A DNA stretch of 8,773 bases from Candidatus Cloacimonadota bacterium (lineage in GTDB: Bacteria > Cloacimonadota > Cloacimonadia > Cloacimonadales > JAFGVF01). The notes beneath the pieces are model-generated. The model was not told where the DNA came from. It made no database searches and worked only from the letters and a program-made list of their open reading frames with translations. Location: the NCBI GenBank assembly GCA_016938155.1, contig JAFGVF010000386.1:1-8773 (forward strand). Reading direction: 5' to 3'. Both the position numbers and the translations under genes were made by a program. Every line of letters begins with the position of its first letter. The first letter of the stretch is position 1. Positions 1 to 6,800 of the stretch are shown here, one piece after another.

Positions 1-3000
1 AAACTTTCCGATTTGAATAAGCACTTCAAACGGAAGTTTAAAGAAGAATTCTGTTATCATGGAGGAATGGGGTTTGGAGAGTGTCAACTGAATATTGTCG
101 GAGATAAGAAGTATCATTATGATTTTTTTATGTCCGGCAAAAGCTTGATAAGTGCCTATGAACAGACCGAAAAGGCAAAAGAAAATGAAATCGTAATCCC
201 TGATTTCTTTGATGCTTATCATCCTGAAGAAAATAATCTCAGCTTTCCTCCTTTAAACGGAGACTACACGGGGGAATCTTATGTACCTGTTGAGATAAGA
301 AAAAAACTATCCACCGGCGATTTCAAAGCAGAATTAAGACAGACTGCTGTGCTTTTTCTGAATCTGAAATGCAGGGAATACACCAATATCCCGCTGGATA
401 TTTACCATAAAGCTTATACTATTATTCAAGAAATTGTTTATCAGCTACACGGTATCATAAACAAGATAGATTTCAACGACAAGGGTTACCTTGTTTTGAT
501 AACCTTCGGAACAATAACGGTCAGTCCTGATGATATTGAAAGGGCATTTATCTGTGCTTATCGACTCCGTACAAATCTTCATGGTCTGCTGAACATCAAA
601 ATTGGACTAACCAGAGATAGTATCTACTCCGGTATTTTGGGTAGTAAAGAACATTATGAGTTTGGTATTATTGGTAATTCCGTGAATGTAGCTGCCCGTC
701 TGCTATCCGGTATCGGATATGGCGGGATTGCTTTTACTGAAGAGATATTGCTGAAGATAAAGGACAAATTCGAAGCAGAGTTTGTACTCGAAACAACCGT
801 AAAAGGGATTGCCAAACCAATAAAAATATACTCATTTCTGCGGGAAATCGGGGAATTTCAGAAGTTATATGAATCAAGTTTTAACAATATGATTCCGATA
901 GCTTATCAGAATGAAATTGATGAGATCAACAATTCTATCATGAGTCAGGATGGGAGACGCTATCTATTTGCCGGAGAATCCGGTACAGGTAAGTCCTTCA
1001 TCGCATTTACAATTCTGAAGTCAGCAAAATTGCATGATGACCAAACCTGCCTTATCTCAACTGACGAATTTAACAAGGATAACCACCTGGAGGTTATCCG
1101 TAAGCTCTTGAAAAATTACTTTGCAACAGACGATATTATCCGGGATATTAACCTGCTGACAGAGTACTGCATAAACCATGCTATACCTGTGCAAAGGGAT
1201 GATTTGAGGGAGTTTCTCGACAGTGGATTAACCCGTGAGTTTCTCTTTGAGGACGAGTTGGCAACCAAGAATCGAATCTTGGGGCAAACGCTTACATTAA
1301 TTTGCAGCAACCTACTTAAAAACAAGAAATTACTCATTTTGGATGATTGTCAATGGTGCGATAAAACTTCTCTGAGTATCCTCTTAAAAGTAATTGATAT
1401 TCTTAGTGAACAAGGAACCGTTTCCATTCTTACTACCGAGACCTCATCCCCAATTTCTCTGACGGGAGCGAAAGAGATTCATTTCGACAATCTGAATGAG
1501 CAGCTCTCAGCTAAGTTGATTAAAACTGTGCTGAAGAACACAACACCTGATGCCGATAACTTCATCTACTCTTTAAGCAGTGGAAACCCTCTTTTCATCA
1601 TTGAATTATGCAGAACTCTCGCCAACACAATCACCGATGAGTTTGATTTGATTACAGGTCAGAGAGTTAAGCAGTTCATGCTCTCTGGTAGTGTCTCTGA
1701 TAAAATGGCATCTATATTCATGAACGAATATGATAATCTCTCGCCTGAAAAGCAACAATTCCTCAAGCTTGCATCCATAATCGGAAAAGCATTCTCACTC
1801 GATGAGATTGAACAGATTGCCAATTTCGAAAGCTCCGGTAAGATTAAATCGACTATCGAAAACCTCCAGACAGAGGGTTTAATCTCAAAAGTGGATCTGA
1901 ATCCAACTATGTTGTTCATTTTCAGCAATAAACTGATGCGTGAGACCATCTACAGCTCTATCCTCAAATCGGAAAAAATGCACTTACACGAAAAGCTTGG
2001 GAGTTATTATGAAAAAGAACTCATTGAGCAGGGAAAAAGCAATTATGAATTGGTAGCAATTCACTATATCCTTGCTGAGAACACGCCCAAAGCCATTGAG
2101 TATTCAGTTCTGGCAGGAGATAAAAGCTTAAGATGCACTAACCTTGCCATAGCTCTGCATTATTATGAAACTGCCCTAAACCTGGAAACAGATGATATTC
2201 TTAAAACCGACCTACTTCTGACTGTCATAGATATTCTTCTCAGGATGAGTGAAACTGATAAAGCAGAGAAGCTACTGCTGACTATTGATACTACTACACT
2301 CTTAGGAAAGGATAAGTCGCTTAAATATCAGTATCTTAAATCTCGCTTGTTCTTACTGAAATGCGAGTATGATAAACTGACGGAAGAACCCGTTGAACCG
2401 GATATTGATGAGCTGTATTCCATCAGAATCGCCCTGTATAAACTGGATGCTTACCGTTTTGTGGGGGATTATGAGCAGTTTGACCAATTAGCAAATGAGC
2501 TTGTAACTCTCTTCAGTAATACCGGCAGGAAAGACTATCTCGGCGAAATTCTGGCTATTTTAGGGCAAACCATGATCAATAGAGGAAAGTACTCTACTGC
2601 GGAACAATACTACTCAGAAAAGCTTACTATTGCTCTTGAAAGGGATGATTACTATTCCATGCGGATAGCTTACAGCTCACTCGGAATCATTCAATCTCGA
2701 CAGGGAAACAAAGTCAAAGCTCGGGAGTTTTATCTGCATGCACTTAATGCAGCAGATAAATCAGGTGATAAAAACGGTTACGCTAAAGTTATGATGGATT
2801 TAGGCACCCTCAGTAAGAATGAGAACAATCTGAAAGAAGCGGAAGTTTTTTATCAGAAAAGCATCGTAACTGCAAGAGCAATCGGCAACAGACAGCAGGT
2901 TTCATTAGTCCTGTATAACCTTGGCGAAATGCACTTCTGGCAGAATGAATATGAAAAAGCTCTTCAGTATTTCCTGGAATCAAAGCAGATTGCCGAAACA

Positions 3001-3420
3001 CTTAACGATGTGGTATCTATCAGTTACTGCGATGATGGTATTGGAGACTGTTATTACCGATTAGAGAAATTCGAGCTGGCTGAAGAAACATATCTGCATA
3101 ACCAAGAACTGCAAATCAGAATCAACGATAGAGAAGGTCTTGCTCATACATGGGGCAATCTCGGTAATATCGCCAAGAGCAGGCTTAATTTCCCGTTGGC
3201 TATTGATTTTTATCGCAAGCAGCAGGAATTGCTTAATGAAATTGGAGACATAGACGGCGAAGGAAGAGCGTTTTTCAACTGGGCATTAGTACATATTGAT
3301 AAGAATGAAATTGCTGAGGCAGTCGTTAAATTCCGTAAAGCCTATGACCTCTTCCTGAAATGCGGTGCAGTACAATTTGCTGATATCGCTCTGGAGCAGT
3401 TAAATAAGTACATTCAGTAA
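1..3420 (+). CDS. Soluble adenylyl cyclase-like protein: class III cyclase domains, P-loop ATPase, TPR tail (5' partial)
   Basis: The reading frame is open to base 1, and a TTG at 13 falls inside a cyclase domain, so the true start is upstream. Residues here count from that TTG. Residues 1-65 look like the end of a first cyclase domain (HGGMGFGE, then the YDFFMSG strand). Residues 110-277 form a second cyclase domain, with GNSVNVAARL supplying the Asn225 and Arg229 expected to stabilise the transition state, and it ends in KGIAKPIKIYSF. Residues 317-560 are an AAA/STAND-type ATPase with Walker A GESGTGKS (321-328) and Walker B LLILDDCQWCD (440-450). A winged-helix-like stretch follows around 576-680, then TPRs to the end. 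This order matches the soluble adenylyl cyclase family, which makes cAMP from ATP in the cytoplasm. The second domain lacks the metal-binding Asp at its first strand (LNLK, 116-119), as expected for a C2-type half, so activity would depend on the first domain, which is mostly outside the window. No signal peptide or membrane segment is visible. The ligand and downstream target are unknown. Confidence 0.88.
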   Translation, partial: KLSDLNKHFKRKFKEEFCYHGGMGFGECQLNIVGDKKYHYDFFMSGKSLISAYEQTEKAKENEIVIPDFFDAYHPEENNLSFPPLNGDYTGESYVPVEIRKKLSTGDFKAELRQTAVLFLNLKCREYTNIPLDIYHKAYTIIQEIVYQLHGIINKIDFNDKGYLVLITFGTITVSPDDIERAFICAYRLRTNLHGLLNIKIGLTRDSIYSGILGSKEHYEFGIIGNSVNVAARLLSGIGYGGIAFTEEILLKIKDKFEAEFVLETTVKGIAKPIKIYSFLREIGEFQKLYESSFNNMIPIAYQNEIDEINNSIMSQDGRRYLFAGESGTGKSFIAFTILKSAKLHDDQTCLISTDEFNKDNHLEVIRKLLKNYFATDDIIRDINLLTEYCINHAIPVQRDDLREFLDSGLTREFLFEDELATKNRILGQTLTLICSNLLKNKKLLILDDCQWCDKTSLSILLKVIDILSEQGTVSILTTETSSPISLTGAKEIHFDNLNEQLSAKLIKTVLKNTTPDADNFIYSLSSGNPLFIIELCRTLANTITDEFDLITGQRVKQFMLSGSVSDKMASIFMNEYDNLSPEKQQFLKLASIIGKAFSLDEIEQIANFESSGKIKSTIENLQTEGLISKVDLNPTMLFIFSNKLMRETIYSSILKSEKMHLHEKLGSYYEKELIEQGKSNYELVAIHYILAENTPKAIEYSVLAGDKSLRCTNLAIALHYYETALNLETDDILKTDLLLTVIDILLRMSETDKAEKLLLTIDTTTLLGKDKSLKYQYLKSRLFLLKCEYDKLTEEPVEPDIDELYSIRIALYKLDAYRFVGDYEQFDQLANELVTLFSNTGRKDYLGEILAILGQTMINRGKYSTAEQYYSEKLTIALERDDYYSMRIAYSSLGIIQSRQGNKVKAREFYLHALNAADKSGDKNGYAKVMMDLGTLSKNENNLKEAEVFYQKSIVTARAIGNRQQVSLVLYNLGEMHFWQNEYEKALQYFLESKQIAETLNDVVSISYCDDGIGDCYYRLEKFELAEETYLHNQELQIRINDREGLAHTWGNLGNIAKSRLNFPLAIDFYRKQQELLNEIGDIDGEGRAFFNWALVHIDKNEIAEAVVKFRKAYDLFLKCGAVQFADIALEQLNKYIQ
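340..843 (+). other. Second class III nucleotide cyclase domain (C2-type half)
   Basis: Residues 110-277 of the plus-strand protein. Compared from memory with human soluble adenylyl cyclase, the segment NKIDFNDKG (150-158) lines up with its C2 strand DKFLMFDKG, so Lys151 occupies the place of the adenine-contacting Lys334. EFGIIGNSVNVAARL lines up with EYTVIGQKVNLAARM, which puts Asn225 and Arg229 on the catalytic Asn and Arg. The second base-contacting position (Thr405 in human soluble cyclase, Asp in membrane cyclases) is Gly218 here. The domain assignment is firm; the base specificity cannot be settled from this half alone. Confidence 0.82.
2539..3402 (+). repeat. Seven TPR repeats with an exact 40-residue period
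   Basis: The start of TPR helix A recurs at residues 850, 890, 930, 970, 1010, 1050 and 1090 (LG, LG, LG, LG, IG, LG, WA), with no insertion or deletion over 280 residues, which is 120 bases per unit. Each unit also has the helix B pattern: AEQYY, AREFY, AEVFY, ALQYF, AEETY, AIDFY and AVVKF. The 40-residue length is longer than the canonical 34 and is typical of TPR arrays in STAND and MalT-like regulators, where the superhelix binds a partner or inducer. Less regular TPR-like helices occupy about 690-840 before this array. Confidence 0.85.
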
Positions 3421-3497
3421 TACCTCCTTCAATTATGTACCTTTTATAGCTGTAACTGCACTCTATTCTAAGTTTTCCTTATAAAGCCACCAAACGA

Positions 3498-3514
3498 CTT
3501 CACACCATGTGAAG
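3498..3514. other. Short inverted repeat 78 bases after the cyclase stop
   Basis: CTTCACA and TGTGAAG form a perfect 7-bp stem around a 3-base CCA loop. On the plus strand it is the first clear hairpin after the cyclase gene, so it could help end that transcript, but no run of T follows (CCATATTC). It is weak as an intrinsic terminator and may have no function. Confidence 0.35.
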
Positions 3515-3676
3515 CCATATTCTACGCCGAGTGGATACTTTAAAGGGTTACTTCCCTGGGTTACTCGCCACCAAAATCACATCCAATCCATATTTCATCC
3601 ATATCATCTCCATTCCACCTCAAGTGTAAGTCTATTTAAGACGCTTTAACAATGCGTTATAAACTTGTGCACTATT

Positions 3677-3745
3677 TGTGGATAACTCGTGCCTCTCCAC
3701 GGGAGGTCAACGGGTGGGTAACGGGTGGCCGACGCGTTATCCACC
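3677..3745. promoter_or_regulatory. Cluster of DnaA-box-like motifs
   Basis: TGTGGATAA at 3677-3685 is an exact DnaA box (TTATCCACA) on the minus strand. TTATCCACC at 3737-3745 differs from it by one base on the plus strand. GGTGGGTAA at 3713-3721 is a two-mismatch version on the minus strand. GTGGATAAC (3678-3686) and GTTATCCAC (3736-3744) are perfect complements. DnaA binding is possible, but with no dnaA, gyrase or other replication gene nearby an origin is not indicated. The motif may simply be part of the hairpin-forming repeat. Confidence 0.3.
3709..3728. repeat. 9-bp direct repeat AACGGGTGG, 11-base period
   Basis: AACGGGTGG occurs at 3709-3717 and again at 3720-3728. The starts are 11 bases apart, about one helical turn, so a protein could meet both copies on the same face of the DNA. 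The repeat overlaps the left arm and loop of the GC-rich hairpin, so it may equally be a by-product of that structure. Confidence 0.5.
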
Positions 3746-3748
3746 TGT
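3710..3748. other. GC-rich 14-bp hairpin
   Basis: ACGGGTGGGTAACG (3710-3723) pairs with CGTTATCCACCTGT (3735-3748) across an 11-base loop, with twelve Watson-Crick and two G-U pairs when read on the plus strand. No T run follows in either direction, so it does not look like an intrinsic terminator. It lies in a 65-base stretch at 66% GC, well above its surroundings. Its right arm could pair instead with GTGGATAAC at 3678-3686, giving two competing folds. Confidence 0.5.
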
Positions 3749-3775
3749 CGTGAATGGATTGAATATGGACGAAAT

Positions 3776-3805
3776 ATGGATGTCAAAAAAATGGATGTCA
3801 AAAAA
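3776..3805. repeat. Perfect 15-bp tandem duplication
   Basis: ATGGATGTCAAAAAA is present twice head to tail (3776-3790 and 3791-3805) with no mismatch, followed by one more A and then GGGG. The first copy overlaps the outer end of the right inverted-repeat arm. A tandem repeat of this type is prone to copy-number change by slippage. The A tracts repeat every 15 bases, not in phase with the helix. Confidence 0.8.
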
Positions 3806-3853
3806 AGGGGAATCAGATAGGAAAATGGAAAAACTGCCGAAGTATATTAAAGA

Positions 3854-3881
3854 AAAGGGCAGACCGATTGGTCTGCCCTTT
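3854..3881 (-). terminator. Intrinsic terminator of the minus-strand surface-protein gene
   Basis: AAAGGGCAGACC and GGTCTGCCCTTT form a perfect 12-bp stem around a GATT loop. The hairpin begins 15 bases beyond the minus-strand stop codon. On the minus strand it is followed by TCTTTAATATAC, a modest U-rich tract. On the plus strand it is followed by CGAGATTATGG with no T run, so it acts mainly for the minus-strand gene, though such a stem might also slow read-through from the cyclase gene. Confidence 0.85.
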
Positions 3882-3896
3882 CGAGATTATGGTTCG

Positions 3897-6800
3897 TTAT
3901 TTCATCATAACCATTTTACGGGTTGAGGAATAACTATCTGTATTGAGTTTATAGAAATAGATACCACTGGCTACTGTATCACCATTATCGCTTGTACCAT
4001 TCCAGACAAGATTATGGTTTCCTGCCTGCATATTCTCTGAGACAAGAGTTCTGACTTTTTGTCCTTTAAGGTTATAAATCGACAAATTAACCATCTCTCT
4101 ATCTTTCAGACTGAAAGAGATAGTGGTAGTAGGATTAAACGGATTAGGGTAGTTGCCTCTGAGAGCTGTAATGAGAGCTTGATTATTGTTCTCCTCAACA
4201 GCAGATTCAAAATCCAGGTCCATCATAACCCTTGCCGTTATGTATTCACCATCAGTGCGTGAATTTGGAATACAGTTCAAATTACCCTGCTCTACAGGGA
4301 TTGGAATTCCAATATAGTTCACATCATAGAAAGTCGTTCTGAAGTTATAATTATCGGTTCCATCTGTGATTACATAATTCATACCGTTCTCGAAGTTACC
4401 GGTTGCACCACTGAAAGAAACATTATTGATTCTAACCAAACGCGACTCATAAGTATCGAATGAGGAGATTAAATCGGCAATAGTAACTACTATCGGTGAA
4501 ACAGCGTTTCCGGTAGAAGTGGCAGGAGCAGGGTCCACAGTCGGAACAAATTGAATCATTCCACCATATTCGGAGATTGTACCTATTAAACCGGTAATAC
4601 CATCACCAACAGCATAGTCTCCGGTAATAACTCCACTGAAATCATCAATCAGAACTCCGGCAGTATCATCCTGAATATACTTCTGACCTCTAAATTCCTG
4701 CATGAAAGAAATTACAACTTCGCTTGTAATCTCAAACTCATTTGTAGCACCGATAGCAGCTCTTAACTCGGCAAGAGTTGCAACCTGCTGTAAACCACCA
4801 TTAGTACTATTCTGGGCACCCGGTGTACCACCAATAACGGCACTTGCCTGCCAACTTGTTGGCAAGTCATTATCCATAGTAGGACTGATAAGCTCTAAAG
4901 AGGGACCGGTTCCGTCTGCCTGAGTAGGCCAGCCGTTGGAATCGGCATAAGTAACGGAATCAATCATAGTAGATTGATTGTTGAATAAAATTACGGCATC
5001 ACTTGTGTTTCCAAGATTCCAACCGACAATGTCAATTGCATCGAAATCGGCTACGAAGGGGAATGGGTCAGCTTGCGAGTCATGGTCAATGGCTATAGTA
5101 TAATACCCGTTTGCAGGGATAACAGCACCTGCGGGGAAAGGCAATAAAGCACTTGCAAGACTACTGTCTCTCATTTGCCAACCATCAAGACTTACCGGAG
5201 CATCAGTTGTATTATACAGCTCAACCCACTCATTGTCATATCCGCTGGAATTATACATTATCTCATTGATAATCACAATCGGGGCAGGATTTGTATTGAT
5301 TTCCATATCCCAGTCAAGTGTTGCTGTTTGTTCAGCGACAATCGTAACAGCAGCACTTTGAGCCAAGTATCCGTTTGCTACGCAACTGAAAGTAAACTCA
5401 CCGGCAATAATGTTATCGATCAGATATGAACCATCAACACCGGAGTTTGCACTATAATTTCCTGCCGAAATAATGGCATTCTGAATAGGATTTCCTGTAA
5501 CGGCATCCGTAACCAATCCTTCCAGAGAACCGAATACATTACCCCCTGCAGGAGTAAAATCTGATAGGAACCGTGCAACAACTTCATAAGTAGCATTGTA
5601 TTCTAAAGCAATTACAACGATATTCATCGGAGTACTCGGAATGGTTGTCCCAATATAATCAGCATCAAAGAATTGTGTTCTAAATATGCTGTTGCCTGAT
5701 CCGTCGGTAATAGCATAATTTATCCCTGTTGCAAAAGTACCGCCGGCATCTGTAAACAGAACATTGTTTATTTGAATAAGCTCAGATTCATAGCTATCAA
5801 AGGAGGCAGCCAATTGAGCTAAATTTACTACTTCAGGAGTAAAGACATGTCCTGTAGAGATTGGTGCTCCCGGATCAACTGAAGGGACTAATTGAATCAT
5901 TCCGGTATAGAGAGTAATTGTACCCATAACTCCCGTAATCTCATCTCCGGGATTATATACTGAAGAAATAACACCGCTATTGTCATCAATAAGCATGCCA
6001 CCTGTTGAATCCATGAGGAATTTCTGATTACGGTATGACTGAGTATATGTTACATAAACAGGATTAGTAAGTTCATAGACTGTTCCATCCTGATTACCCA
6101 TTCTCATCTCGGCTATTGAGCCAACCTGCACAATTGTCGGGAAATTGAATAGTACCGAAACAGTAATACTGGGATTCATATCAGTACAAAATGCCTTCGT
6201 TTTAACTGTAGTCGTAGTACTGACAACAAAAGGAGCAGAGTAGAGAGTACTTGTTTCAGAAGGTTCAGAACCATCAAGAGTGTAATAAATCTGAGCACCT
6301 TGAGTTGCTGAAGTAATTGAAACAGTAACAGGGTCGGTAAAAATACCGCCATTAGGACTCATGACAGGCATAGCACAAGTCGGATTGGTATTTCCACCTG
6401 TGAAAGTGTGTGAACCAATATCACCAAATGAATTTGCAGGCATTACAATCCACTGGGAATCATCAGTATTTGTTCCGGCACTGATTACCCAATCGGTAGA
6501 ACCTTCACCAATATTAGGTTTACGGATAAGAGACCTGTTCATAGTACCGGAAGTGTCTCCGGCAACAGCCCAGGATGTTCCGGGGTCTGTACCCTGAACA
6601 CCGATAACATCAATCAATACATCATTATGGAACAACCCGAGAGCATCGTCACCATTAAAGAAAGTTACGCTGCTTGTAGCATCAGCCAATGCCAGTATTT
6701 CAGCATTTGATTGTGCATTGGCAATGACGAAAACACCACCGTGAGCCAACATTGTTTCTCCGGTGTAAGTATTTCCCCAATCACCGCCATTGGAAGCTAA

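Larger units (their letters stand above)
3586..3781. repeat. 30-base imperfect inverted repeat bracketing a GC-rich core
   Basis: The left arm at 3586-3615, read as its complement, matches the right arm at 3752-3781 at 25 of 30 positions without gaps. Both share GAATGGA at the inner end and GAAATATGGAT at the outer end. The arms are 136 bases apart and enclose the GC-rich hairpin. Each arm is itself built from an ATATGGAT-like motif spaced about 11 bases apart, so part of the match could come from simple motif repetition. Terminal inverted repeats of a short non-autonomous element are one reading. No target-site duplication was recognised. Confidence 0.5.
3421..3896. other. Convergent intergenic region with repeats and hairpins, no credible gene
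   Basis: Both flanking genes end here. No open frame looks coding: a GTG-started frame from 3678 runs through the terminator and into the 3' end of the minus-strand gene. Bases 3421-3497 show nothing distinctive. A small inverted repeat lies at 3498-3514, and GGGTTACT occurs twice (3545-3552 and 3558-3565). Bases 3586-3806 hold an imperfect inverted repeat, a GC-rich hairpin and a tandem duplication, each listed separately. The combination suggests a small repetitive, possibly mobile, intergenic element. No transposase, tRNA or riboswitch is recognisable. Confidence 0.6.

Noticed and set aside
13..15. TTG at 13 as the real start of the cyclase gene
   Set aside because: The frame is open upstream to base 1 and the first residues belong to the interior of a cyclase domain, so the protein begins outside the window.
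3498..3514. A CRP/cAMP receptor binding site next to a cyclase gene
   Set aside because: The CRP consensus is TGTGA, six bases, then TCACA. Here the half-sites are in the opposite order with a 3-base spacer, and the site lies downstream of the gene.
3678..3926. An 82-codon open frame on the plus strand starting with GTG
   Set aside because: It starts inside the GC-rich repeat, reads through the tandem duplication and the terminator stem, and ends in the 3' end of the minus-strand gene. No ribosome binding site is evident, and its composition follows the repeats (WMSKKWMSKK).
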